From: SW-4-43-9 sp047617985 | GTDB taxonomy: Archaea > Nanohalarchaeota > Nanosalinia > Nanosalinales > Nanosalinaceae | Assembly: GCA_047617985.1 (NCBI GenBank) | Contig: JBLGBS010000001.1 | Span: 30,556-94,555 of the forward strand | Direction of reading: 5' to 3' | Length of the DNA: 64,000 nucleotides | Part shown: positions 17,144-26,511 of the stretch, piece by piece | Numbering within the stretch: position 1 is the first letter of the stretch | Layout: each line of letters begins with the position of its first letter | Notes under the pieces: generated by a model | Seen by the model: the letters and a program-made list of their open reading frames with translations, nothing else | Databases searched by the model: none | Told to the model about the DNA's origin: nothing | Made by a program: the position numbers and the translations under genes

Positions 17144-17980
17144 TTACCATTCTTCCATATCGATATCGTCTATATCGTCCTGATCGACGTTTGAGCTTGT
17201 CTCAATCCCTCTTTCCTGCTTGATCTCCTGTACAAGCTGTGTTAGATCTCTAACGTTGTCAACTAGTGATGGAAGTACCTGCTGGAAAGCTTTTTCCAGT
17301 CCGCCGATCCTTGACTGGTATTCGTTGATATCTTCCTCAATATCGTCCATCTTCTGGATTACCTGGGTCTCGTCTTCGTCATCCCTTATCTCGAGTTCGT
17401 TGACTCTCTCCTCAAGACTGTTTATCTGCTCCTTCATTTCGTCTATCTCTGAGTATGCGTTTTCGAACTCTTTCTCAACCCTTTCAAAGTTCTCGGCTAC
17501 GATTGTTTCAATTAACTCTTCTACATTGCCTGTGTTCTGCCCGGCCGGCGGTTCTGATCTCTGCTGTCCGATAGGTTCCTGATTCATACCAGGGTTAGGC
17601 TGAGAGTTCATATCCTGCGGGTTCATTTCCTGTTCTGTTTCCTGCTCGTTTTCGTTAAATCCTTCGTCCATCGGGCTTACCTCTTTGTTTTCTCCCTTGT
17701 AGGGAGTCATTGGCTCCGGGCCGTCTTCCTGCGTTGTCGCAGAAGTTTTGACAGCTTGGTTTATAGCTCCCTGAACCTCTTCGCGGGAGTACTGTCCCTG
17801 TAGCTCCTGCCTTACTTCTCCCTCGGAGTACCCCTGCTCGAACAGATTCTCAACAGTGCGCTGTAAACCTCCACCGAAGTCGGACATATCGTCCTGACTG
17901 CTGAAACCGGTTTCTGGCTCCTGACTGGAGTTTTCCTCTTCCTGGTTATCGCGGAGTCTTCCGAAGAGCTGAAATTTCAT
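17144..17980 (-). CDS. Acidic coiled-coil protein with small helical N-terminal motif
   Basis: 278 residues, no membrane segment. Residues about 38-78 contain two helical phrases (EQGYSEGEVRQEL and YSREEVQGAINQA) like a small UBA-type or tandem helical adaptor. A disordered Gln/Pro/Asn-rich linker follows, then a coiled coil (about 155-260) and an acidic end. It is immediately downstream of another coiled-coil gene on the same strand. By position, between membrane subunits and the ATPase, it might be a cytoplasmic adaptor comparable to ArlC/D/E of archaella; that is inference, not homology. Confidence 0.65.
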   Translation of the reverse strand: MKFQLFGRLRDNQEEENSSQEPETGFSSQDDMSDFGGGLQRTVENLFEQGYSEGEVRQELQGQYSREEVQGAINQAVKTSATTQEDGPEPMTPYKGENKEVSPMDEGFNENEQETEQEMNPQDMNSQPNPGMNQEPIGQQRSEPPAGQNTGNVEELIETIVAENFERVEKEFENAYSEIDEMKEQINSLEERVNELEIRDDEDETQVIQKMDDIEEDINEYQSRIGGLEKAFQQVLPSLVDNVRDLTQLVQEIKQERGIETSSNVDQDDIDDIDMEEW

Positions 17981-17981
17981 G

Positions 17982-18455
17982 TTATTTTACTTCCTCACTA
18001 CTTGTTTTGGAACTTCTTTTATTATTTGGTTTGGTTTCCCTGCTTTTTATCTTTCTGTCCACTATCTGCTCAATTTTCTTCTCAGAAACCCCACTGCTCT
18101 CGTTTACCATCTCCTTGACTTCTTTTTTTGTCGCGAAGTTTGACTGAATCGGATTCATGAGATCCATGTAGTTCTCTATTTCATCTATCTGCTGTTCAGT
18201 GACATATTTTTTCTTCTCCCTGTTCAGCTCCTTGATGTCGACTTCCATGTTTGCGATTCTATCCCTTATCTCCTCTAAATCGTCCTCTAAATCCTGTATA
18301 TCACTGCTCAAGTCTTTGGTCTTGTCGAGAAGGGAGTCATCGAGAGTGTTGACTCTGGCTGTAAGGTTCCTTACTTTCTCTTCAAGGTCTCTGATCCTTC
18401 TGTTGAAGTCGTTGACCCTGTCAACAATACGGTTTAACAGATCTTGCTGTGGCAC
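17982..18455 (-). CDS. Coiled-coil protein, possibly ArlC/D-like
   Basis: 157 residues, almost entirely heptad coiled coil from residue 5 to 95 (RIRDLEEKVRNLTARVNTL), then a short basic/acidic tail (KKEVKEMVNESSG ... VDRKIKSRE). It is divergent from the secretion ATPase across 30 bases and is separated from its downstream partner by one base. A scaffold or motor-associated role is inferred from location only. Confidence 0.6.
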   Translation of the reverse strand: MPQQDLLNRIVDRVNDFNRRIRDLEEKVRNLTARVNTLDDSLLDKTKDLSSDIQDLEDDLEEIRDRIANMEVDIKELNREKKKYVTEQQIDEIENYMDLMNPIQSNFATKKEVKEMVNESSGVSEKKIEQIVDRKIKSRETKPNNKRSSKTSSEEVK

Positions 18456-18485
18456 ATCTTTTATTGTAGCAAACCTTGAATAATA

Positions 18486-20756
18486 ATGCTGGGTATGAGC
18501 GTACAGGATAAAGATGTTTTTGACTATGAATACGACGATGAGAGCGGGACGATAGAAGTCAACATGCTTGGCTCAATATACGGAGCCTCTATAGAGGATT
18601 ATCCCGAGGTAATGTCCAGAGTCATCAATATACTGCAGGAGGTGCCTGACGCATCCTCAGTAGTGCTTTCAGAGTCCCGGGACTACGAGTACGGCGATGA
18701 ACAGGTAAGAATGCTGAAAGAGATCTCCGAAGCAATAAGGGATATTTCGTCTCAGGGTTATCTCTCACAGAATATTCGAACAGATAAATGTGAAAGCCTG
18801 TACCAGGATCATCTGCCTGAGGTTCAGAGGATAGTTATAGACCAGTTAAGGAAGGATCCGATCGGCGGTTATGTCCAGCTGAAAAGAAAGGAGAGGCATC
18901 TCAAGCAGGAGATGAATGAAGCTTACCCGCAGAAGAAGAGGTGTCTGAAATACTTTATACAGGATGTAATTAGACCGGTTAAAAAGACTCTTGAGGACTG
19001 TGAGATGATAGAGCAGGCTCGAAGTGATGAGTTTATCACAGGCCACCATGTAGGTGATAGGGAGGTCTACAGGGAGTTCTTCCATCCTTTGGTTCGTCCT
19101 AATTTCATGCTTACGAAGTTCATGTCGCTCCCTCCAGAGAGAGGTGAGGAAATCGACCGGTACGAATCAAGAAATGATGTAGAGGTGTCGGTTTACGATG
19201 TCCCGGATCAGGTACAGCCGGTTTACCATGTTAATCCGCCGGAATTCAATCTCTCCGAGGAAAAATACAAGTTACTGGATGCGGCTAGAAGATTCCTGGC
19301 CTCGCATCAGCCGGAGTCAGGGGAGTTCGCACGTCCGGATAGAATGAGGCAGGTTTTCCAGAATATTGGAAGAGATATGATAAGGGATATCGCCCAGCAG
19401 ATGGATATACAGCTTTCCAGGGAGGAATCAGAACAGTTGACATCTATACTGAACCGCTACACTTCCGGGCTGGGAGTACTTGAATTATTGCTTTCCGATC
19501 CTAAGGTTCAGGATGTTTTCATCAACTCACCTATTGGAGACTCTCCGATCTACATTAAACACCAGGAGTACGAGGAGTGTGAGACCAATCTTATCCCGAC
19601 AAAGGAAGAGGCAGAGTCATGGGCCACTAGGTTCAGGATACAGTCCGGCAGACCCTTAGATGAAGCTAACCCGGTTCTTGACACTGATACAGAGGTGCCG
19701 GGAGGTCGGGCTAGGGTTGCGATTATACAGGAGAATCTGTCGCCGGAAGGCTTGGCATTTGCTTTCAGAAGACACAGATCCCGGGCATGGACACTACCGC
19801 TGTTTATTGACAAAGATTTCATCAATCCGCTCGGTGCAGGACTACTATCTTTCATAGTCGATGGTAATCGATCTGTCCTGTTTGCAGGAACTCGTGGAGC
19901 CGGTAAAACTTCCTTATTATCTGCTTCAATGCTTGAACTGCTTAAAAAAGAGAGAGTGGTTACTGTCGAGGACACTATGGAGCTTCCTATCCGTCAGATG
20001 AAGGATCTGGGATTTAACATTGAATCTATGAAGTCTCGTTCTGTTATTACACAGGTTGAAAATGAACTACCGGCTGAAGAAGCTATAAGAACTTCTCTAC
20101 GTCTTGGTGATTCTGCACTGGTTATTGGAGAGGTTAGATCTGATGAAGCCAAAACATTGTACGAGGCGATGCGTGTAGGGGCTGTAGCAAACTTTGTCGG
20201 AGGTACAATCCACGGTGAATCTGCTTACTCTGTTTTCGACCGTGTTGTCAACGATCTTAATGTCCCTAGAACCTCTTTCAAGGCGACCGATATCATTGTA
20301 TCGGTTAATAAGATCCAGAGCCCGGATGGTTTGGAGACTTACAGAAGGGTTACAGGTATAACCGAAGTCAGAAAGGACTGGACGGATGATCCGCAGGAAG
20401 AAGGAGCGTTCGTAGATCTGATGAGATATGATTCCAATAAGGATGAGCTTGTACCTACTGATACGCTGAAAAACGGCGAGTCGGAGATTCTGAACCGGAT
20501 TGCGGAAAATATCAGGGAGTGGAAGAACGACTGGCAGGCAGTCTGGGACAATATACAGCTGAGAAAGAAGATGAAAGAGGAACTGGTTCAAAAAGCCGAG
20601 GAAACCGGGAATGATGAACTGTTGGAGGCGGAGTTTGTTGTTAAAGCAAACCAGAAGTATCACATACTGGCGGAGAGGGTCGGTGAGGAGTACGGCAGTC
20701 AAGACCCTGAGAGGATTTTCGCCCGGTGGCAGGAATGGCTAAATCAGCAGGTGTAG
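18486..20756 (+). CDS. Type II/IV secretion-family ATPase (GspE/TadA/VirB11-like)
   Basis: 756 residues. Hexameric ATPases of this family power pilus assembly or secretion from the cytoplasmic face. The first 280 residues are an unusually long N-terminal region. The core shows an N2 domain (SDPKVQDVFINSP near 338), Walker A GTRGAGKTS near 468, the Asp box (VVTVEDTMELP), Walker B ALVIGEVRSDE near 543, and the His box GGTIHGE near 574. All catalytic features are present. The gene precedes the membrane platform protein by 3 bases. It differs clearly from the second ATPase at 56172-58106, so this is a separate machine and not a duplicate operon. Confidence 0.88.
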   Translation: MLGMSVQDKDVFDYEYDDESGTIEVNMLGSIYGASIEDYPEVMSRVINILQEVPDASSVVLSESRDYEYGDEQVRMLKEISEAIRDISSQGYLSQNIRTDKCESLYQDHLPEVQRIVIDQLRKDPIGGYVQLKRKERHLKQEMNEAYPQKKRCLKYFIQDVIRPVKKTLEDCEMIEQARSDEFITGHHVGDREVYREFFHPLVRPNFMLTKFMSLPPERGEEIDRYESRNDVEVSVYDVPDQVQPVYHVNPPEFNLSEEKYKLLDAARRFLASHQPESGEFARPDRMRQVFQNIGRDMIRDIAQQMDIQLSREESEQLTSILNRYTSGLGVLELLLSDPKVQDVFINSPIGDSPIYIKHQEYEECETNLIPTKEEAESWATRFRIQSGRPLDEANPVLDTDTEVPGGRARVAIIQENLSPEGLAFAFRRHRSRAWTLPLFIDKDFINPLGAGLLSFIVDGNRSVLFAGTRGAGKTSLLSASMLELLKKERVVTVEDTMELPIRQMKDLGFNIESMKSRSVITQVENELPAEEAIRTSLRLGDSALVIGEVRSDEAKTLYEAMRVGAVANFVGGTIHGESAYSVFDRVVNDLNVPRTSFKATDIIVSVNKIQSPDGLETYRRVTGITEVRKDWTDDPQEEGAFVDLMRYDSNKDELVPTDTLKNGESEILNRIAENIREWKNDWQAVWDNIQLRKKMKEELVQKAEETGNDELLEAEFVVKANQKYHILAERVGEEYGSQDPERIFARWQEWLNQQV

Positions 20757-20759
20757 TGG

Positions 20760-22898
20760 ATGAATGAGAAAGAGAGGGATCGGCTTAAAGATATTGTAAA
20801 TGACCTGAACAGAAAGATGGAGATGCCTCCGTACAACACCGGCTCCAAAAGAGGTTACTCCAGGGAATACAAAGAATACAGAGAAGAAGAGAAGGAAGAA
20901 AAAAAGATGAGCCGGTACGAAAAGCTCTGCAACAAATCTTCTGAAATCTTGAATATTAAAGCGGGGGAAAGGACACAAAATAAACTTAGTCCGCCTCTAA
21001 GGCTCCTCAAATGGGATATAACCCCAGGAATGGTTCTGTCCGCTTCTGTAGCAGTTAGCTTTACACTTTTCACAATCTGGGCTCTCAGCTTCATGGCTAA
21101 TCTTATTCTCGGGCCTATTATTCCAGTCTCGATCATGCTTGTCGCAGGTCTAATATCCCTAGCATCGGGAGGTTACATATACTACAAGCCGGTTTACGAC
21201 GCTAAAAATAAGGTGATCAAGAGCAGTGGCGAGATGATACTGGCTATACTGTACATGGTTATCTATATGAGAAGCTCTCCCAACCTAGAGGGAGCTATCC
21301 GTTTTGCCGGTCTCAACCTTGAAGGCCCTATAGCCAAGGATTTGAAAGGGATTCTCTGGGATGTCGAGGTAGGTAAATACAATAATATCGAGGAATCGCT
21401 GGAAAAATACACGAAGGCGTGGAAGGACTACAATGATGACTTTCTTGAGTCTCTCCAGCTCCTGAAAGCAGCGGTAAACGAACCCAACAAGGAGAGGAGG
21501 GAGTCTCTTCTTCAGGACTCAATTGATAGAATTCTGGATGGTACACAGGAAAAGATGAAACACTACGCACAGGGCCTCAAAACCCCTGTAATGGTGTTGA
21601 ACGCTATGGGGGCTATGCTTCCGGTTCTCGGCATGATAATGCTTCCGCTCATATCGGTTTTCATGGGCTCCAGTATCACTATAACCCATCTATTTTTACT
21701 TTTCAATGTCATGCTTCCCGGCTTTCTTTACTGGTTCATGCAGAGAGTGTTGAGCTCGAGACCTCCAACCGTCAGCTCGAAGCCGACCAGCCAGGAGAGT
21801 CTGCCTGCCCGCGGAAGATACTTGATCGACTCTCTTGGCGTGGAGATACCGACCTGGCCGATAGGTCTCGGAATTTTCCTCGTAATAGGACTCTATGGAA
21901 TAGTAGGTTATCTCATCTTCCCTTTCACCTATCCACTCCAGAGCGAAGCTGCCCAGCAGGCATCAATACCTGTGATTCTCGGTAGTTCTGGAACCGCTTC
22001 ACCGATCGCGATGCTTATGAGATCTCTAAGTATAACAACAGGAGCAGGCCTCGGTATAGGAACTGCGTTAATCCTGGGGAACAAGAAGAGGAAGGCAGCG
22101 GAGGAAAATCTCAGAAAGATAGAACAGCAGTTCCCGACAGCGCTTTTCCAGCTTGGAAACAAGATCTCAGGTGGAACACCGATAGAACTGGCTCTGGAGG
22201 AAGCAGCGGAGTCAACTTCTGATCTGGAGATATCAGCATTGTTCAGAGAATCCTCCCACAACATCAAAGACATGGGGATGACCTTTGAGAAAGCGATATT
22301 CGATGAGAGCTACGGTGCATTGAGACAGTTCCCGTCCCAGATGATTCACACGGTTATGAAGGCGATCCTCAAGTCCTCTGACAAAGGCACCAACATGGCT
22401 TCAATGGCCATGATGACAATCTCAAAATATCTCGACAATATCCACAAGACCCAGGAACGCCTCAACGACTTGATGGAGGATACAACTACCACGATCCTGA
22501 TGCTTGCTTATCTGCTTGCTCCGATTGTTTCGGGAATTGCGGTAGGAATGTCTCAGACGATAATCACAGCTATGTATGAGCTTAGCAGTTCTTTCTCAGG
22601 TATAGAAGAGGATATAGGTTCTACTCAGGCAGGTGCCGGTGGAGATTTCACAGGTATAATCGGAAACCTTGACTCAGCGATCCCACCGGAAGTTCTACAG
22701 TTCGTGGTAGGAGTTTATCTAATCCAGTTACTGTTCATCCTTGGAACATTCTACATGAAAATCCAGGAGGGAGAAAACAAAACCTACAGAAACATGTTCA
22801 TCGGGAAGATACTTATTTCAGGAATGATATTCTACAGTTTAAGCCTGATCATAGTATCGGTCTTATTCGGAGGTATTGTACAAGGTGTCCCAACATAA
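20760..22898 (+). CDS. Double-GspF pilus platform protein (TadC/ArlJ-like)
   Basis: 712 residues, about twice the length of a single GspF-domain protein. A charged N-terminal region (1-75, Lys/Glu/Tyr-rich) precedes two helices (about 88-135), a first GspF-like cytoplasmic domain (about 150-260) and more helices. A second, better conserved GspF domain lies around 455-600 (FPTALFQLGNKISGG ... ALEEAAEST). Two further helices close the protein. It would form the inner-membrane platform on which the adjacent ATPase works. Start ATG 20760 follows the ATPase stop directly. The pairing of the two genes is the classic signature of type IV filament systems. Confidence 0.85.
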   Translation: MNEKERDRLKDIVNDLNRKMEMPPYNTGSKRGYSREYKEYREEEKEEKKMSRYEKLCNKSSEILNIKAGERTQNKLSPPLRLLKWDITPGMVLSASVAVSFTLFTIWALSFMANLILGPIIPVSIMLVAGLISLASGGYIYYKPVYDAKNKVIKSSGEMILAILYMVIYMRSSPNLEGAIRFAGLNLEGPIAKDLKGILWDVEVGKYNNIEESLEKYTKAWKDYNDDFLESLQLLKAAVNEPNKERRESLLQDSIDRILDGTQEKMKHYAQGLKTPVMVLNAMGAMLPVLGMIMLPLISVFMGSSITITHLFLLFNVMLPGFLYWFMQRVLSSRPPTVSSKPTSQESLPARGRYLIDSLGVEIPTWPIGLGIFLVIGLYGIVGYLIFPFTYPLQSEAAQQASIPVILGSSGTASPIAMLMRSLSITTGAGLGIGTALILGNKKRKAAEENLRKIEQQFPTALFQLGNKISGGTPIELALEEAAESTSDLEISALFRESSHNIKDMGMTFEKAIFDESYGALRQFPSQMIHTVMKAILKSSDKGTNMASMAMMTISKYLDNIHKTQERLNDLMEDTTTTILMLAYLLAPIVSGIAVGMSQTIITAMYELSSSFSGIEEDIGSTQAGAGGDFTGIIGNLDSAIPPEVLQFVVGVYLIQLLFILGTFYMKIQEGENKTYRNMFIGKILISGMIFYSLSLIIVSVLFGGIVQGVPT

Positions 22899-22995
22899 AG
22901 GAAGACTTTCCAGCTACATGGTGTACGAGATAGGTTTAACGATGATAATAGTCGCATCGCTGTTAATATTCTGGTCGGAAGGTGTTCTCCCGTGA
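22885..22995 (+). CDS. 36-residue membrane peptide
   Basis: A GTG start at 22885 overlaps the platform gene; GGAGG lies about 10 bases upstream. The product has a short basic N-terminus (MSQHKGRLSS) and one helix (TMIIVASLLIFW). Its stop overlaps the next GTG by 4 bases. KGRLSSYMVYEIGLTMIIV resembles a pilin-like class III signal with KG before the hydrophobic stretch. It is short but sits in a tight start/stop chain, which supports it being real. Confidence 0.5.
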   Translation: MSQHKGRLSSYMVYEIGLTMIIVASLLIFWSEGVLP

Positions 22996-23168
22996 AAGGT
23001 TCCTCAATGAACTTTCTGATCGGACTTCTGATCGCCCTGTTCATGTTCCTAGTAATTGGAACACTGATAATAACTTCAATCTTCGATGCCCAGGGAGCAG
23101 CGGATGGGTGCGGGCCTCTGGCATCAATAATAGCGGATATATCCAGTTCAGCTGTGGAGACTTGCTAA
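22992..23168 (+). CDS. 58-residue pilin-like membrane protein
   Basis: The GTG start overlaps the preceding stop (GTGA). Residues 1-6 MKGSSM are followed by a strong helix (NFLIGLLIALFMFLVIGTLII) and a short exported tail with two cysteines (GCG and the C-terminal TC). The KG-hydrophobic layout recalls an archaeal class III (prepilin) signal. One base separates it from the next gene. Probably a minor pilin or membrane subunit. Confidence 0.55.
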   Translation: MKGSSMNFLIGLLIALFMFLVIGTLIITSIFDAQGAADGCGPLASIIADISSSAVETC

Positions 23169-23169
23169 A

Positions 23170-25077
23170 ATGTCATTCACAATAAACTCGGTGGTGTTCA
23201 AAGTATTCCTGCCAATCCTTGTAGGTCTAGCTATATTCGCCACGCTTGACTCAATTAAAGTGGACTCCCTTGATCCACAGGTTGACAGTCTAGGTGACGC
23301 CTTAAACTCATTTAACAGAGAGATAGTTTTGGCGAATACTGATGAAGAGCAGCAGTCTCTAACTGGTGAACAGAGTGCAAAGGCTAGAGGGAAACTTAGA
23401 GAAGCGGTTATACTAAATGTGATGATCTCTCAGAACTGTGGATTGACTTTGAAACCTGAGGAGGCGAACGTAGTCAATGTACAGGAGGAGTTTCAGCAGA
23501 GTACCTGGGAGGAGCTGAAAAATCTGGCAGAAGGATCAGCACAGAGTTCTTCAACGAGTATTTTTTATCCTTACGAAGAAGACAATGAGTACTATAGATC
23601 AACAGATGAAGAGTCTGATGGCCCTTATGCTGCTTTGAGAGAGGATGATGTAGGTATAAGCTGTGCTGGAGCCGATCAGCTATCTTCAAATATACCGGGA
23701 GCCTCAGCTCTTACTGAAAATGAAGGCAATGATATGGAAGGGAGATATGGTAGGGTAGGGTTTGAGGTTGCAAATAATTTCACTGTTAAAGATACTAGAG
23801 TAGCAGCTTTCAGATTCCCTAATCTAGGAGGAGAAGGTTCTGAAGGTGTTTATACAGAGCTTTTAATGGGAGGGAAAGTCCTCACATTTGCGCCTGATGG
23901 ATGCCAAGATTCTAGTTTCTATGATTCAAAAGTCAGGATGCAGAATATACCTGTTATAATAGAAGGTAGTAGCTCCCAAGAACCTTGTAACGGGCCGAAA
24001 CTAGAATACAATGCTCTGGATATAAATTATATGATGTGTGAAGGGGCTACAGGCTACATACAGACTAATGTTGGAGGTCAGACTGGAGAACATACTTTGG
24101 AAGGGGATAATCAACATGCTGCACGTTACTTTAACTTTGTAGGAGAAGCAGGCGGTGTGATTGAATCCGGAGTCGAATTTACACAGGGCTTTGAAATACC
24201 TGACTTCTTTTCTGAGTCTGCTGGAGATTTAAGTGGCTTTGTAGAAAGGCAGTTTGTCCAGGTAGATTTGAATCCGAAAGTGCTCGTAAGACAAAAAGGT
24301 GATGACTGCTTAGAAGGTTTGACTTTAGATGATGAATCTAAAGTTATAGGTCCAGCAATCGACCACAACAATGATGGAGACCGTGAAAGATGTGAGTTCG
24401 ATGACTTCGAGAGTTACGGAGAAAATTCCAGGGAATGGAACGATCTAAATGTGACGTGTGGGCTTGTGAAAGAATCAGCTCAGCAGGAAGGCTTCGAGTA
24501 CTACAGGCCTGTCTGGTATGTAGAAGATAGGCAATTCTGCTTCGATGAAGCAGAGGTTAAGGATGGCTACAGAATTACAAGCGGATCTCTGGACAGTATA
24601 AAGTTTGATGAGGGGGTCGTGATGACTAGAGATGACGGCCAGCCAAGGAATGATGTTGCGTATGATCTGAGTTATCTTCAGGAAATTGAAAAAGTAGTAC
24701 TTGAGTATGAATCCTCGCCGGAATCAGCCGTAAGCGTAGCTGTAAATGATAATTATCCTGTTTTTAAGGTTCATGATGCTCATAGCGAGATGTACTTCGA
24801 AGAAATTATAAAGAATGAAGATTTCGATGAAATAGAGGCGGAATACGAAGCTGAGAAGATAGGAGAAGGAAGGCAAGATCACCTTTTAACTCTGAATCCT
24901 TCTGAAGGTACTTTTGACTGGCGTTGGAGCGAGGGTAATGATAGAATGAGATATACTGGAGAACTTGAATCTCTTCCAGATGAGATCAGTTCGGTTGAAT
25001 TTAGACAGGCTGGAGGAAATGAAGCTGAGGATGTAAAATTGAAAAGTATTGAAATCAGTGGTGGTTCAGCATGCTAA
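23170..25077 (+). CDS. Large exported protein with N-terminal membrane anchor
   Basis: 635 residues. One N-terminal helix (about 8-25, VFKVFLPILVGLAIFATL) is followed by a long exported region rich in acidic and aromatic residues and about a dozen cysteines, so disulphides are likely. A segment near 395-410 (IDHNNDGDRERCEFDD) looks like a calcium-binding loop. No C-terminal anchor. It may be the tip or large subunit of the filament, as it is the largest exported product among the small pilin-like ones. The stop overlaps the next start. No family recognised. Confidence 0.7.
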   Translation: MSFTINSVVFKVFLPILVGLAIFATLDSIKVDSLDPQVDSLGDALNSFNREIVLANTDEEQQSLTGEQSAKARGKLREAVILNVMISQNCGLTLKPEEANVVNVQEEFQQSTWEELKNLAEGSAQSSSTSIFYPYEEDNEYYRSTDEESDGPYAALREDDVGISCAGADQLSSNIPGASALTENEGNDMEGRYGRVGFEVANNFTVKDTRVAAFRFPNLGGEGSEGVYTELLMGGKVLTFAPDGCQDSSFYDSKVRMQNIPVIIEGSSSQEPCNGPKLEYNALDINYMMCEGATGYIQTNVGGQTGEHTLEGDNQHAARYFNFVGEAGGVIESGVEFTQGFEIPDFFSESAGDLSGFVERQFVQVDLNPKVLVRQKGDDCLEGLTLDDESKVIGPAIDHNNDGDRERCEFDDFESYGENSREWNDLNVTCGLVKESAQQEGFEYYRPVWYVEDRQFCFDEAEVKDGYRITSGSLDSIKFDEGVVMTRDDGQPRNDVAYDLSYLQEIEKVVLEYESSPESAVSVAVNDNYPVFKVHDAHSEMYFEEIIKNEDFDEIEAEYEAEKIGEGRQDHLLTLNPSEGTFDWRWSEGNDRMRYTGELESLPDEISSVEFRQAGGNEAEDVKLKSIEISGGSAC

Positions 25078-25274
25078 GTTATCTACTCAGAGATCTGGAT
25101 TTAAGACTGAAAAGCAGGAAAGGATTAGACAAACCTATATTCTTGGTGGCGTCCCTGACTTTGGCTATCATGTTCCTGATGGCGTATTATCTGGCGACGA
25201 CAGGCTGGATAGAGGGGATAGGCGAGCAGTTCAACAGTAATGTCGATCAGTTTAATTCGTCGCTTCCTGATTAA
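25071..25274 (+). CDS. 67-residue single-pass membrane protein
   Basis: ATG 25071 overlaps the preceding gene by 7 bases. The N-terminus is basic (RDLDLRLKSRKGLDKP), then one helix (FLVASLTLAIMFLMAYYL) and an exported Asn/Gln/Ser tail. It belongs to the run of one-helix proteins. Confidence 0.6.
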   Translation: MLSYLLRDLDLRLKSRKGLDKPIFLVASLTLAIMFLMAYYLATTGWIEGIGEQFNSNVDQFNSSLPD

Positions 25275-25300
25275 AAGAGTATTCAGGTCAGTAAATCCAA

Positions 25301-25310
25301 GTTTATTTAT
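25301..25310 (+). promoter_or_regulatory. TATA box for the 25334-28508 gene run
   Basis: GTTTATTTAT is centred about 28 bases before ATG 25334, so transcription should start at or next to the ATG, giving a leaderless mRNA. Confidence 0.5.
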
Positions 25311-25333
25311 CCAGGCTTGAAGCTTTATTATCC

Positions 25334-25459
25334 ATGGATATATCGATCAGGATGGTTGTATCGATGGTTCTTGGAATCGCGGTAGTAATGGTTCTGGTCT
25401 TTATAGTTCAAAATCAGACAGGAGGAGCTGAAAGCTTTCTTCAGGGGCTTCTTCCATGA
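25334..25459 (+). CDS. 41-residue pilin-like membrane protein
   Basis: It starts MDISIRMVVSMV and is mostly one helix (VLGIAVVMVLVFIV), with a short exported tail. The stop overlaps the next ATG by 4 bases (ATGA). A TATA box is placed for leaderless initiation. It heads the run of pilin-like genes. Confidence 0.55.
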   Translation: MDISIRMVVSMVLGIAVVMVLVFIVQNQTGGAESFLQGLLP

Positions 25460-25686
25460 ATTCTGAGACTGCTATAGTTGTCGCTGTAGTGATAGCAATA
25501 ACTATAGTTCTGTCAGTTTCACTGTTTTTCAACACCAGTCTTGATCAGGTAGGACAGTCCCTATTAGGCGAGAACTCGGATGAACCAGGTTTTTTCACTC
25601 CAGAAGAAAGTGATGATGGAGGATATGAGTTCCCTACGCAGGGCGATGAAAGCTCCGGTACAGATCAGCAGACAGGTGAAGGATAG
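25456..25686 (+). CDS. 76-residue pilin-like protein
   Basis: The N-terminus is MNSETAIVVAVVIAITIVLS, one hydrophobic helix without basic residues before it. An exported Asp/Glu/Gly/Gln-rich disordered tail follows. It overlaps the previous gene by 4 bases. Function unknown; a minor subunit of the filament system is likely from context. Confidence 0.6.
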   Translation: MNSETAIVVAVVIAITIVLSVSLFFNTSLDQVGQSLLGENSDEPGFFTPEESDDGGYEFPTQGDESSGTDQQTGEG

Positions 25687-25688
25687 AA

Positions 25689-26108
25689 ATGGCTGGTTTT
25701 AGTCCTATGGTTATGATTACAGTTGTACTTGCTACTATAGTAGCAGCTCTGGTGCTAGGGATTGGTATAGGAGATATCAGGGCGCTTTCTGATGCAACCG
25801 ATAACCAAGAGTCCGAGTTTGATGATTTTGTGGAACAGGTTAATGCAGTCTGTGATAATGAGCAGGGAGTGGTTCGTGGATCCGTTCAGATAGATAATTA
25901 CAGGATAAACAGGAGTCAGAACGATCAAAGGATGCTGATGCTTGTTAACTCTAATGAAGAGATAGAAACTACCTCGGAAGTTAACTGTCCGGTGCTTGAA
26001 GAGTTCAGCATTGATGTCGATTACAGGATTGAACGTCAGGATTCAGAGCGTGCTGTAGAAATTTATGAAGACTCTACATCATCTCAGATAGGTGATCTCA
26101 ATCAGTAA
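25689..26108 (+). CDS. 139-residue pilin-like protein
   Basis: One N-terminal helix (about 6-29, with glycines in the second half, ALVLGIGIG) and a C-terminal exported domain with two cysteines (AVCDNEQG and EVNCPVLEE), consistent with a disulphide-closed pilin head. It is tightly spaced with both neighbours and overlaps the next gene by 17 bases. Confidence 0.6.
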   Translation: MAGFSPMVMITVVLATIVAALVLGIGIGDIRALSDATDNQESEFDDFVEQVNAVCDNEQGVVRGSVQIDNYRINRSQNDQRMLMLVNSNEEIETTSEVNCPVLEEFSIDVDYRIERQDSERAVEIYEDSTSSQIGDLNQ

Positions 26109-26511
26109 GGGAATGTCTCAAACTCTAGGTCTGGCAATTGTCGCATTTTTTGCAGTTGCGCTCGTAATGAGTATAGGGATTGAGAGAGTTGCGGAACTTG
26201 ATGACAGGATCTCACTTAACACTGTTCCTCTCGTAACTGAAAGGGTTGAAATAGCAGTTTACACGCTTGAATCAGCTCCGGATGGCTCTTCGGTCGAACT
26301 AGAGCTCCGTGACAAATACAATGTAACTAATGAAAACGGCGGTAGCATAGCCTATGAGTTTGACAGTTATCTGCCGAGCGAAGATGAGACTAATATAAAG
26401 GAGATTAGTCCCCCAGGAGACTCCAGGGTTTTCATAGGTGAGGAAGGTAAAAGCGAGTATATATGTATAGAAAAATCAGGTGGAGTGACTGTGAGCTCGG
26501 GTGAGTGCTAG
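26092..26511 (+). CDS. 139-residue type IV pilin-like protein
   Basis: From GTG 26092 the protein begins MISISKGMSQTLGLAIVAFF. The KG|MSQT junction matches an archaeal class III signal peptide cut by prepilin peptidase, followed by the polymerising helix. The same SKGMSQTLAL motif recurs in the gene at 28956. A mostly beta head with two cysteines near its end (YICIEKSGG ... GEC) follows. The stop shares one base with the next start. A good candidate filament subunit. Confidence 0.65.
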   Translation: MISISKGMSQTLGLAIVAFFAVALVMSIGIERVAELDDRISLNTVPLVTERVEIAVYTLESAPDGSSVELELRDKYNVTNENGGSIAYEFDSYLPSEDETNIKEISPPGDSRVFIGEEGKSEYICIEKSGGVTVSSGEC

